Shown here piece by piece: positions 33,762 through 41,665 of a DNA stretch of 45,868 nucleotides (position 1 is its first letter; each line of letters starts with the position of its first letter). The position numbers and the translations under genes were made by a program. The DNA comes from Polyangiaceae bacterium (lineage in GTDB: Bacteria > Myxococcota_A > Polyangia > Polyangiales > Polyangiaceae), in the NCBI GenBank assembly GCA_025937785.1, contig JAICQQ010000046.1, positions 1 to 45,868 on the forward strand, in the 5' to 3' direction. The notes below the pieces were generated by a model that was given only the letters and a program-made list of their open reading frames with translations, was not told where the DNA came from and ran no database searches.

Positions 33762-35168
33762 TCACCGCCCGCTGGTGCCGGCGGCATCTTCTTGATGCGC
33801 TGGCGCAGGGTGTGGTCCGGACTCGGGTCCGGCCGCGGACACTTGGCTCTCGGTCTCGAACGGCGGCAGCGAGCGCGGCTCCGCAGGCGCCATCTCCAGG
33901 GAAAATAGCGCGGTGAGTACCTCGACCGCCGACTCGACGAAATCGGCATCGCGCGAGCGATCGCCCACCAAGTTTCTTAGTGCGCTGCTCGGGTCGTGCA
34001 AGATCTTGTTGATCGATGCATCGATCATCTTCTCGAGCGCCTCGCGTTCCGTCGGGCCGAGCTGCTTCAGGCGGCCGCGCAAGCTACGCTCCAGCTCGCC
34101 GCGCATGACCTGCGAGAAACGAGCCCGCAACGCTTTGATCACCGGGGTCACCTGCTCCGCTTCAGCCCAGCGTTCGTAGCCCTCTGCTGCGTCGACGATG
34201 ATGAGCTCGGCAGCGTCGCGCTCGCGCTGCCTGCTGGCCAGAGATTCCGCGACGATCTGCGAGAGGTCGTCCACGTTGTACAAGAAGACGCCATCGAGCT
34301 CGCCCACGCCGGGCTCCACATCGCGCGGCACGGCCAGGTCGATGAAGAACAGACTGCGACCGCGGCGAGAGCGACGCACGCTCGCCACCAGATCGCGGGT
34401 CACGATGGCGTTCGGCGCGCTGGTGCTCGTCACCACGACGTCGGCCTCGGTCAAGCTCGCCTTGAGATCGGACAGCGCTCGCGGCTGACCGCCGACGACC
34501 CGCGCGACCTCGGCGACGGTCGCTTGATTTCGCCCCAGAACCTGGATCGCCGCCCCTGCGCCCGCGAGCAGCCGCGCCACGCTCTGCCCCATGTCGCCCG
34601 ACCCCACGAGCAACGCGGTTTTTCCGGCAAGCTCACCGAAGATCTGCGTCGCGAGATCGACGGCGACGCTGGGGACCGACACCTGACCGGAACCGATGGT
34701 CGTCTCGCTGCGAACGCGTTTGGCCGCCCTGAGCGCCCTGGGAACCGCGCGATGCAGCGCGCTGCCGACGGTGCCCACCTTGCAGGCGGCCTCGAACGCC
34801 TGCTTGAGCTGACCCAAGATCTGCGGCTCACCGAGCACCATCGAATCGAGCGACGCCGCCACCCGGAACAGATGCCTGACAGCCAGCACCCCTTGATAGC
34901 GATACACGTAGCGAGCGGCCTCGGGTGCGCGCCCGGAAAGCTCGTTGGCGCAAGCAGCTGCGACCTGCTCCAGGCAGTCCTTCGAGCCACTTTCTCCGGC
35001 TGCGATCAGCTCGACGCGGTTGCACGTCGAGAGCACCATGGCTTCGCGGACAACCGCGCCTGCGATCAATCCTTTCAGGAACGGCGCGGCCGCCTGCTTC
35101 GACAGCGCCAGCTGCTCGCGCACCTCGATCGGAGCGGCCTGATGCGAGACGCCGACGACGACGATCAC
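33762..35168 (-). CDS. hemA: Glutamyl-tRNA reductase
   Basis: The GTG at 35168 overlaps the hemX stop (GTGA) and gives 468 residues. It reduces glutamyl-tRNA to glutamate-1-semialdehyde, the first committed step of heme synthesis. Visible are GVSHQAAPIEVREQL, the catalytic C49 in LSTCNRVE, DSMVLGEPQILGQLK, the NADPH-binding LLVGSGDMGQSVARLL and the C-terminal dimer helix region. A Pro/Glu-rich tail of about 40 residues extends beyond the usual end. Confidence 0.95.
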   Translation of the reverse strand: MIVVVGVSHQAAPIEVREQLALSKQAAAPFLKGLIAGAVVREAMVLSTCNRVELIAAGESGSKDCLEQVAAACANELSGRAPEAARYVYRYQGVLAVRHLFRVAASLDSMVLGEPQILGQLKQAFEAACKVGTVGSALHRAVPRALRAAKRVRSETTIGSGQVSVPSVAVDLATQIFGELAGKTALLVGSGDMGQSVARLLAGAGAAIQVLGRNQATVAEVARVVGGQPRALSDLKASLTEADVVVTSTSAPNAIVTRDLVASVRRSRRGRSLFFIDLAVPRDVEPGVGELDGVFLYNVDDLSQIVAESLASRQRERDAAELIIVDAAEGYERWAEAEQVTPVIKALRARFSQVMRGELERSLRGRLKQLGPTEREALEKMIDASINKILHDPSSALRNLVGDRSRDADFVESAVEVLTALFSLEMAPAEPRSLPPFETESQVSAAGPESGPHPAPAHQEDAAGTSGR

Positions 35169-35983
35169 AAGGTGCTCCCCGTCCCCGGACTCACCGCGTA
35201 CATCAGGATCACCAGCAAGACGCAGACCGCGCCCGCGAGCGTACCCCACGCGGCGCGCCGTCCGCGCCAGCCGGCGAGCGCGCGCAGAATCAGCACACCG
35301 GCCACGAGGATCCAGGTGGCGTATCCCAAGACCGCGCGCACCGACGCCACGCTGGTGATGGGGCCAATCTGACTGATGAACATAGCGCCGGTGACGACGC
35401 CGAACGTCAGCAGCGGGAACCCGGCCAGCAACAAGCGGTGTTCCGTCGCATCCAGGGCATCGAGTGGAGGCAAGCGCTTGCTCGAGACGTGTACACGCTT
35501 CTGCTTCAACCTGCGTTCTTGAACCAAGTAGAACACACTGGCAGCACCGGCCAGCAAGAACAGCCCGACGCCGAGCACGTTGGCGGTGATGTGAAACGCC
35601 AACATCGCACGAGGCACGTGCGATTGGGTTCCAGCAGAAACGAACTGCGCGCTGACCAGGAACGTCAGGGACAGCGGCGCCACGAACGCACCCATCAAGT
35701 GCAAACTCGAGCGCTGCCGCAGGAACAAGAACACGGTGGTGGCCATCAGAGCCGCCAAGCTCAGCGCAAAGTTCACCGACTCGACCGGGCAAACCCGCGT
35801 GAACAAACTGGCGGCGACCAGGTGCGTCAGGTGAAACGCTGCCCCGACGGTGAGCAGGCGGGGCGCCCAGCGCGCCCCTACGCTCAGGCCCTCGCTCCGC
35901 ACCAGGTCGAGGAAGAACAATGTCGCCGCAATCGAGTAAGCGATAACGCCCAGGTAGAATGCGACGGTGGCCAGCTGTTCCAC
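35165..35983 (-). CDS. hemX: HemX/CcsA-like cytochrome c assembly membrane protein
   Basis: The 272-residue product has about eight membrane helices and belongs to the CcsA/HemX family (LAFHITANVLGVGLFLLAGA with a membrane His, HRLLLAGFPLLTFGVVTGA). In many bacteria a hemX gene directly precedes hemA and affects HemA level, and relatives deliver heme to cytochrome c. The position and the GTGA overlap with hemA support the HemX label. Whether it moves heme or regulates HemA cannot be told from sequence. Confidence 0.85.
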   Translation of the reverse strand: MEQLATVAFYLGVIAYSIAATLFFLDLVRSEGLSVGARWAPRLLTVGAAFHLTHLVAASLFTRVCPVESVNFALSLAALMATTVFLFLRQRSSLHLMGAFVAPLSLTFLVSAQFVSAGTQSHVPRAMLAFHITANVLGVGLFLLAGAASVFYLVQERRLKQKRVHVSSKRLPPLDALDATEHRLLLAGFPLLTFGVVTGAMFISQIGPITSVASVRAVLGYATWILVAGVLILRALAGWRGRRAAWGTLAGAVCVLLVILMYAVSPGTGSTL

Positions 35984-35990
35984 GGTGACC

Positions 35991-36389
35991 TCACAGGTTA
36001 CGCGCCAGGAATTGGGCCAGCGCTTCTGCCTCAGCCTGGTGTGCGGCGGACCGCTTGTCGAGGGGTTCTGCGCGCTGAACAGGCTTCTCCACCTCTGGCA
36101 CCGCCACCCACCCGGTCACGATGTCGTAGGCGTTGTCGTCGAGAACCATCGAATCCCCCAGGACTTCAGCGCCGAGCTCGCGCACGTAGACGAGTGGCTT
36201 GACCTTTCCGACCAGCTCGTGCCCATCCGCGCCACCTGTCACCTCACCGAGCACCCGCACCGCTTCGACCACCCGATAGCGGTGCCCCTCGGGTTTGGTA
36301 GTGAGGTAGCCCGCCGCGAACTCAGCTTTGCCAGCGGCCAGCCACGCCTCGAGGGCCTCGTCGGGAAAGAACACGCGGGTGGTACCCAT
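35991..36389 (-). CDS. Protein of unknown function, 132 residues, first in heme operon
   Basis: This small soluble protein starts MGTTRVFFPDEALEAW and shows alternating strand and helix patterns (YRVVEAVRVLGEVTGG, VYVRELGAEVLGDSMVLDD). There is no signal peptide, membrane helix or metal motif, and no family is recognised. It lies seven bases before hemX and is therefore probably the first gene of the hemX-hemA-hemC-lpxK transcript, which makes a regulatory or envelope-linked role possible but unproven. Confidence 0.75.
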   Translation of the reverse strand: MGTTRVFFPDEALEAWLAAGKAEFAAGYLTTKPEGHRYRVVEAVRVLGEVTGGADGHELVGKVKPLVYVRELGAEVLGDSMVLDDNAYDIVTGWVAVPEVEKPVQRAEPLDKRSAAHQAEAEALAQFLARNL

Positions 36390-36464
36390 CAGGCGATTCT
36401 ATGCCGCACACCGGGCGGCTCCGCCCGCGGATTGGCGCCGGCGGGGGCAGTACTGGAAGTATGC

Positions 36465-37877
36465 TCAGTATCCTACCGTTGCTAGCGCCCGATCACCGGC
36501 GACCAGCTCACGGCGAGACTGAGTCACCATCGCGATCGAGCTGTACTTCTCGGTCTTCAGCAGCAACAGCTCTCCCACTACCTCGTAGGGGAACTTCTCG
36601 TCGTTACCCTTCAGCGGTGTGGTTTCGATATCGACGTTCTTGCGCGAATCCATGCGCACCCGGTCCCGAGCCATGCGTGACGCAGTTTTCAGGTTGCGGC
36701 GCCAAGTGTCTCCGCGCCGCAAGACCCGCAGACGATTTCCCGGCTCGAGCCCGTCCTCTTCCCCGCGATCGATGAACACGACCTGGTTCTGGGCCATGAA
36801 CACCAGGGGCGTTAGGCTGGTAAGCACGCGAGCCCACACCTGAACTTGGCTCGTCTTGGGAGGGACGACGGTGAACTCACGTCCGACCGGCCCGAGCTTG
36901 GCGCCGCGCTCGATGGTGTCGAGCGACTCGATGATGCGGCCGCGTGCGATGCGGTCTTTTTCGTTGTACGCGTCGACGCGCACCGTACCGATGATCTTGA
37001 CCAGCTCCCCCGGCGGCTGGCGCCCCCCCGGCACCCGCGGCGCTTTGCGGATCGGCAAGAAGATGGTGAGGGTCTCGCCCGGCTTCAGCGGCACCCCCGG
37101 ACGGAACAGCATGTACACTTCGTTGCCCTCGGAGAGGAGCATTTGGTCCTCGCGTGCGCCGACCAGCTCGCCCCAAACGTTCTCTTGCGGATCGCCGATG
37201 TAACCTTGGTCGCGCAGTACGATCGTCCCCCGGGTCAAGCCTTGCCCTGCTCCACCGATGCTGCCGAAGCCCCCTCCACCGCCGCGCGCTCCGGACGTCA
37301 GCGCAGACTGAACTGCGCTCCCGGGCCGCAGCCGCAGCTGGTCTCCGGGGTAGATCCAATGAGGATCTTTGACCTGAGGGTTGTAGCTCCACACTTGGGG
37401 CCAGTTCCAAGGGTTCTGGTAATACTGCCCGCTCAGGTCCCAGAGCGTATCGCCCTGTTTGACCACGTGGATGGGCGGCACCACCATTGGCTGACCCGAA
37501 CCCAGCTGGGGTTCGAGCAGGATCGCTTCACCCGTTCCGGACACGACGCCGGACTTGGCCCCGCCGCCGTGCAGGTCGAAGGTGTCCGTCTCACCGGGTG
37601 CGTGGGCGCGCGAACCCGACGGCAAGTGCGCGTCGAGCACCGTGCCGGGCTGGGGGTATCCCGGCACGAAAACCTGGGGGGCTGCAGGAGGCGGTTGCAC
37701 CACTTCGACGGTCACGGGCGGGCTACCCGCCGGATTCTGCACGGTCTGCGTGGTGGATTCGGCGGCTTCGGAGCTCCCGGCGGCGGCGGAGCCCGAGGAC
37801 TGACCGAGCGCCACTGCCGACAGGGATACGTACGACAGCGGCAGAGCCCACCCCAAGGCGGAACGCGGTGCTCGCAT
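36465..37877 (-). CDS. Exported LysM peptidoglycan-binding protein
   Basis: The 470-residue product has a Sec signal (LSYVSLSAVALGQ) and a Ser/Pro-rich linker. A LysM domain follows at about 136-184 (HVVKQGDTLWDLSGQYYQNP, IYPGDQLRLRPGS), which binds peptidoglycan. The remainder is about 280 residues of beta-rich sequence (VWGELVGAREDQMLLSEGNE, FIDRGEEDGLEPGNRLRVLR) resembling flagellar-assembly-like or pilus-type FlgT-C domains, not certain. An AGGAGGG lies before the ATG inside the end of the lipoprotein gene. It is cotranscribed with that coiled-coil lipoprotein, three bases upstream. Confidence 0.85.
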   Translation of the reverse strand: MRAPRSALGWALPLSYVSLSAVALGQSSGSAAAGSSEAAESTTQTVQNPAGSPPVTVEVVQPPPAAPQVFVPGYPQPGTVLDAHLPSGSRAHAPGETDTFDLHGGGAKSGVVSGTGEAILLEPQLGSGQPMVVPPIHVVKQGDTLWDLSGQYYQNPWNWPQVWSYNPQVKDPHWIYPGDQLRLRPGSAVQSALTSGARGGGGGFGSIGGAGQGLTRGTIVLRDQGYIGDPQENVWGELVGAREDQMLLSEGNEVYMLFRPGVPLKPGETLTIFLPIRKAPRVPGGRQPPGELVKIIGTVRVDAYNEKDRIARGRIIESLDTIERGAKLGPVGREFTVVPPKTSQVQVWARVLTSLTPLVFMAQNQVVFIDRGEEDGLEPGNRLRVLRRGDTWRRNLKTASRMARDRVRMDSRKNVDIETTPLKGNDEKFPYEVVGELLLLKTEKYSSIAMVTQSRRELVAGDRALATVGY

Positions 37878-37880
37878 GGC

Positions 37881-38354
37881 TCAAGACCCTCCTGGAGACT
37901 GCTTGCCCTGTGGGTCGCGTTGGGGGCTAGCTGGCTCCGCACGTGCGGGAGGGTCGAGGTTGTCGATGCTGCCCTCACCGCTGCCGGATGCCCGGATCAC
38001 GGGGCGCGGCCCTTGATCCTTCTCCTCTTCCGCGCCAGTTGCCGCAGGCCTGGACTGTTTTGCCTGGGCGGCATCCGACTCTGGCCCCACTTTGACTACC
38101 TTGAGCGCCGGACGGCCCTCCACATTCACGCCACCCTCTTCATCCACGTGAACGGTTTGCTTCTGGTTGCTCACTTCCAGCGCTGTTAACCGCTCTTCCA
38201 AGCGATCGGCGCGGCTTTGCACCCGGTCCACTTCCTCCTGCAGGGAGTGCAGCCGTTTGTCCATCGCGTCATTGCTTGCGCAAGCGGCAAACAGCGGACA
38301 AAACAAGGTGGCTGCCAAGCCGATCATGAGTCGTGGTGCTCGGGGGTGCTTCAT
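37881..38354 (-). CDS. Coiled-coil lipoprotein, partner of the LysM protein
   Basis: From the ATG at 38354 the product has 157 residues. The signal ends in lipobox FAAC. Residues of about 30-60 form a heptad coiled coil (DKRLHSLQEEVDRVQSRADR, LEERLTALEVSNQ). The rest is Pro/Ala/Glu-rich and probably disordered. It resembles small envelope spacer lipoproteins such as Lpp or the coiled coil of CpoB in design, without clear homology. It ends three bases before the LysM gene, so both likely form one envelope-linking pair. Confidence 0.78.
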   Translation of the reverse strand: MKHPRAPRLMIGLAATLFCPLFAACASNDAMDKRLHSLQEEVDRVQSRADRLEERLTALEVSNQKQTVHVDEEGGVNVEGRPALKVVKVGPESDAAQAKQSRPAATGAEEEKDQGPRPVIRASGSGEGSIDNLDPPARAEPASPQRDPQGKQSPGGS

Positions 38355-38563
38355 GGGGATCCTCTTGGGGGATCCTACGGTGGAAACGCCGCGCGGGCCA
38401 AAAACGTCAGGCAAACGTCGATGAGAAGACCTACCGCTCATAGAAGCCCTCATAACCTCAATCGTTTCGAGCACGGCCGCTCCGGCAGCCATCGAGCCGG
38501 AACGCTGGCCTCGCTGAGCCCAACCGCCGAAGCTGGACTCGCCGGTGAAAGGCGTCTACGGTC
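38355..38563. promoter_or_regulatory. Divergent promoter region (lipoprotein/LysM versus pssA)
   Basis: About 209 bases between two divergent genes must contain promoters for both. GGATCCTCTTGGGGGATCCT just before the lipoprotein start holds two GGATCC copies, a short direct repeat. No confident promoter hexamers were found. Confidence 0.4.
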
Positions 38564-39412
38564 ATGAACGTGTCGGTGGGTGCCCGAAAGCGACCGAGGC
38601 GGCGTCTGCGCCAGGTGGACCTCCGCAAGACGCTGTTCGTGTTGCCGAACCTCGTCACCCTGGCAGCGGTATTCTGTGGCTTCAACGCCATCTTGATCGT
38701 CGCCACCGACAATCCGACGGTCGAAGATTTCTACAAGGCGGCGGTGTTGTTGACCTTCGCGATGCTGTTCGACTTGCTCGACGGGCGCATCGCACGCCTG
38801 ACCAAAACACAAAGCGCCTTCGGGCTGCAGCTCGATTCATTGGCGGACATCATCTCGTTCGGGTTGGCCCCCGCCCTGCTCGTCTACAAGTGGGCGCTGT
38901 TTCGGGTTCCTACCTTGGGGCTGTTCTGCGCATTCATGTTCGTCGGCTGCGCCGCGGTACGCCTGGCGCGTTTCAACGTGCTCACGGGCGGCAGCACTGC
39001 TGGGCCCGCAAAACCGGGGCGCTACATCATCGGCCTACCGACCCCGCCAGCGTCGGGCATTTTGATCTCCCTGCTTCTTGCCAACCGCGCCATGGGCGGC
39101 GCTCTGGGCGGCGAGGAATACACCGCGGCGATCTTGGTCACGACCGTCGTGCTGAGCCTGCTCATGGTGTCGAACGTTCGGTTTCGGTCATTCAAAGACC
39201 TGCGCCTCAACACCGGAACGATAGCGCTGGTGCTCTTCACGATCGGCTCGAGCGCGTTCGTGTGGCGCTGGTCCAAGCCGCAGTTCGTGCTGGTCTGGCT
39301 ATTGTCCGTCTACATCCTGATCGGGTTCGTCGAAACGGTGCGTGTGCTGGCCGGGCGCCTCACGGGCCAGAGCCGCGACTCCGTGCCGCCGCCAGCCATC
39401 GACCACGGCTAG
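38564..39412 (+). CDS. pssA: CDP-diacylglycerol-serine O-phosphatidyltransferase
   Basis: The 282-residue membrane enzyme carries the CDP-alcohol phosphatidyltransferase signature D70-LL-D73-G74-RI-A77-R78, then G87, D91 and D95 (spacing DGxxAR-x8-GxxxDxxxD). About seven membrane helices follow. VLPNLVTLAAVFCGFNAI at the start is typical of PssA. It makes phosphatidylserine, the precursor of phosphatidylethanolamine, at the inner membrane. AAAGG lies upstream of the ATG. A strong hairpin begins 13 bases after its stop. Confidence 0.92.
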   Translation: MNVSVGARKRPRRRLRQVDLRKTLFVLPNLVTLAAVFCGFNAILIVATDNPTVEDFYKAAVLLTFAMLFDLLDGRIARLTKTQSAFGLQLDSLADIISFGLAPALLVYKWALFRVPTLGLFCAFMFVGCAAVRLARFNVLTGGSTAGPAKPGRYIIGLPTPPASGILISLLLANRAMGGALGGEEYTAAILVTTVVLSLLMVSNVRFRSFKDLRLNTGTIALVLFTIGSSAFVWRWSKPQFVLVWLLSVYILIGFVETVRVLAGRLTGQSRDSVPPPAIDHG

Positions 39413-39425
39413 CTCTGCTTGTTAG

Positions 39426-39473
39426 GCGACCGGGGCCCCAACCCCGGTCGCGGTGCTCGGCGCCTTTGGCGCC
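39426..39473 (+). terminator. Two successive strong hairpins behind pssA
   Basis: GCGACCGGGG (39426-39435) and CCCCGGTCGC (39442-39451) form a ten-pair GC stem with a six-base loop. It is followed by GGCGCC-TTT-GGCGCC (39459-39473), a second six-pair stem with a three-base loop. No T-run follows, so termination would be factor-assisted; alternatively these stems belong to a structured RNA that continues into the repeat array directly after them. Confidence 0.6.
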
Positions 39474-39723
39474 TGCGCCACCCGGTACCTCAGTCGGGTC
39501 GGTGCTTACCTGCGCCACCCGGTACCTCAGCGGGTCGGTGCTGGCTTGCGTCGCCTGGCACCTGGCGGGTCGGTGCTTGCCTGCGCCACCCGATACCTCA
39601 ACCGGTCGGTGCTGGCTTGCGTCGCCTGGCACCTGGCGGGTCGGTGCTTGCCTGCGCCACCCGATACCTCAACCGGTCGGTGCTGGCTTGCGTCGCCTGG
39701 CACCTGGCGGGTCGGTGCTTGCC
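39474..39723 (+). repeat. Compound tandem repeat: seven 35-37-bp units, 71-bp dimer period
   Basis: Two related unit types alternate. Type A (36-37 bases) begins TGCGCCACCCGGTACCTC; type B (35 bases) begins TGCGTCGCCTGGCACCTGG. Both contain the core GGTCGGTGCT. The order is A0 39474-39510, A1 39511-39546, B1 39547-39581, A2 39582-39617, B2 39618-39652, A3 39653-39688, B3 39689-39723, then a decayed partial unit. The A2-B2 and A3-B3 dimers are identical. Type B can fold locally (GCACC pairs with GGTGC). The 71-base period shifts frame, so the array is unlikely to be translated. Confidence 0.9.
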
Positions 39724-39842
39724 CGTGCGCCTGCACCTGGTCATGCATCCCAACTCGAACCGGGGGGCCGCTTCCAGCGAGCAGGGGCACGGCGAGGTTG
39801 ACCCCGATGGACAGCGCGCTAGGAACTGATCGGACGACCACC

Positions 39843-40661
39843 ATGAAGTTTTCGAGACCGCGCCGTGCTCCGCTGGCTCTGATCATGGGCGCACTGGGCG
39901 CATTGTGTTTGATGGGCGCATTGTGTTTGATGGCAGCGGTGCTCGTGGCCTGCGACGCGAAACACGACGGCCCGCCACCGCCAGCGTCCGCGGAACCGCC
40001 CGCGCCCGAGCACTTGCCGAAGCTCGTGCTCAAAGACGACACGCCCAACCTGTTCTTGACCTGGGTGAGCGAGGACGGTGACTTCCACGTGGGCCACAAG
40101 CTCGACGCCGTACCAGCCGCCGCACGTAAGCAAGTGCGCGTCGTCCCCGAGAACCGCGCGGGCACCAAGGACTGGTTCTACGTCGCCGACCTGTCGCGCA
40201 AGAACGCTGACGGCAGCTATCCCGTGACCGTCATGGCCCGCGCGGCCTGGGACGAGATCGGGGCCGACCGTCGCAAGTCGCGGCTCGAGGCCCAAGCTCC
40301 GAGCGCAACGTCAGCCGCGCCTTCGGCCTCAGCCGCCCCCGGGACACCAGGGGCCCCGCCCGGTGCTTCCGCGAAACCAGTCGCGGGCGCGCCCGTCAGC
40401 GCAATCATCTACGGAGCTGATTGGTGCAAACCATGTCACGCGGCCGAAGACTACCTGAAGCAGCGTGGCGTGCGCGTGGTGAAGAAAGACATCGACAACA
40501 GCGACGCCGCGCGCGCTGAAATGCGCCAGAAGCTCGACCGAGCAGGCATGGGCGGCGCCTCCATACCCATCATCGATCTGATGGGGCAACTGCTCGTCGG
40601 CTATAGCCCCAGCGCGCTCGATCGCGCGATCGCGAGCGCACGCAACACGAAGACGCTGTAG
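39843..40661 (+). CDS. Lipoprotein with C-terminal glutaredoxin/thioredoxin-like domain
   Basis: From the ATG at 39843 the product has 272 residues; an ATG at 39807 is possible. The signal ends in lipobox VLVAC. A central beta domain (about 55-140, NLFLTWVSEDGDFHVGHKLD) is followed by an Ala/Pro linker. The C-terminal about 85 residues form a glutaredoxin-like domain with redox motif CKPC in YGADWCKPCHAAEDYL and the cis-proline in GGASIPIIDLMG. It probably does thiol chemistry in the periplasm. The signal contains an 18-base duplication. The open frame runs back through the repeat array, but no start there is convincing. Confidence 0.85.
   Translation: MKFSRPRRAPLALIMGALGALCLMGALCLMAAVLVACDAKHDGPPPPASAEPPAPEHLPKLVLKDDTPNLFLTWVSEDGDFHVGHKLDAVPAAARKQVRVVPENRAGTKDWFYVADLSRKNADGSYPVTVMARAAWDEIGADRRKSRLEAQAPSATSAAPSASAAPGTPGAPPGASAKPVAGAPVSAIIYGADWCKPCHAAEDYLKQRGVRVVKKDIDNSDAARAEMRQKLDRAGMGGASIPIIDLMGQLLVGYSPSALDRAIASARNTKTL
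39898..39933 (+). repeat. 18-bp exact tandem duplication in the signal peptide
   Basis: GCGCATTGTGTTTGATGG occurs twice in tandem (39898-39915, 39916-39933), adding six hydrophobic residues (GALCLM-type) to the signal of the glutaredoxin-like lipoprotein. It is in frame and locally AT-richer than its surroundings. Confidence 0.9.
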
Positions 40662-40688
40662 GCAAGGGGTTCTGAGGCGCGGCGCGCT

Positions 40689-41600
40689 TTACTCGAACAC
40701 CACCGTCTTGTTGCCATAGACCAGGATGCGGTGCTCCAGGTGCCAGCGCACGGCCCGAGCCAGCACCACCTTCTCCAGGTCGCGGCCTTTGCGTACCAGA
40801 TCTGGAACCGTGTCGCGATGCGAGCAACGCACGACGTCCTGCTCGATGATGGGGCCTTCGTCCAAGTCTGCCGTGGCGTAGTGGGCGGTCGCCCCCACGA
40901 GTTTCACGCCGCGTTCGCGCGCCTGGTGGTAGGGCTTGCCGCCGACGAACGCAGGCAGGAAGGAGTGATGGATGTTGATGATGCGTTCGGGAAACCGTCG
41001 CACGAAGGCCGGGCTCAGCACCTGCATGTAGCGGGCGAGTACGATCAAGTCGACCTGCGCCCGCTCCAGCAGCTCGATCTCCTTGGTTTCTCGTTGGCTC
41101 TTCGTGTCAGGGGTTTTCGGGATCAGGTGGAACTCGACGCCATGCTGCGCGGCGATCTCGCCCGCGCTCGGGTGGTTGCTGATCACCATGGATATGTCGC
41201 AGCGCAACTCTCCGGAACGGTGGCGCAACAAGAGATCGATCAGGCAGTGCTCCTGGCTCGACGCGAACAGCGCCACGCGTTGCCGTCGCTCGCCGTACGC
41301 GAGGTGAAGCTTCATCTGAAAACGTTCCGCGACTTCGCCGATGGCTCGCTCGAGCGTCAGCTTGTCCGTCATGAGGTCGGCAAGGTCGAAGCGGATCCGC
41401 TGGAAAAACTGGTTGGCGTCGCGGTCGGTGTGCTGGTCCGAATCGAGGATGTTCGCGCCGTGTCCGGCCAGCACCTGCGCCAGCGCCGCGACGATGCCGC
41501 GGCGATCACCGCACGATACGAGCAAGGTTCCGAGCTCGGCTGTTTGCGCCGAAGCGGGAGCTTTTGCCGCGACGGGGTCATTCTCGGAATTTGCGTTCAC
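40689..41600 (-). CDS. purU: Formyltetrahydrofolate deformylase
   Basis: The 303-residue product starts at GTG with GGAGG seven bases upstream. An ACT domain (about 25-100, LLVSCGDRRGIVAALAQVLA) precedes the formyltransferase-fold catalytic domain with INIHHSFLPAF (catalytic Asn/His) and TAHYATADLDEGPIIEQDV (catalytic Asp). PurU hydrolyses 10-formyl-THF to formate and THF, balancing one-carbon pools. It is divergent from astB over 65 bases and convergent with the glutaredoxin gene. Confidence 0.95.
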   Translation of the reverse strand: MNANSENDPVAAKAPASAQTAELGTLLVSCGDRRGIVAALAQVLAGHGANILDSDQHTDRDANQFFQRIRFDLADLMTDKLTLERAIGEVAERFQMKLHLAYGERRQRVALFASSQEHCLIDLLLRHRSGELRCDISMVISNHPSAGEIAAQHGVEFHLIPKTPDTKSQRETKEIELLERAQVDLIVLARYMQVLSPAFVRRFPERIINIHHSFLPAFVGGKPYHQARERGVKLVGATAHYATADLDEGPIIEQDVVRCSHRDTVPDLVRKGRDLEKVVLARAVRWHLEHRILVYGNKTVVFE

Positions 41601-41665
41601 CGGGCTGCCTCCGCATCATTTTCTTGGGGTTTGGGGCCAGCTTGACGATAGCATGGGCGCCTCCC

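Noticed and set aside
39474..39723. CRISPR array
   Set aside because: The intervening segments are not unique spacers but related copies of the same unit, and no cas gene is nearby.
39453..39842. Coding extension of the glutaredoxin-like gene through the repeat array
   Set aside because: The 71-base period shifts frame, all forward frames happen to be open, and the lipoprotein signal starts at 39843.
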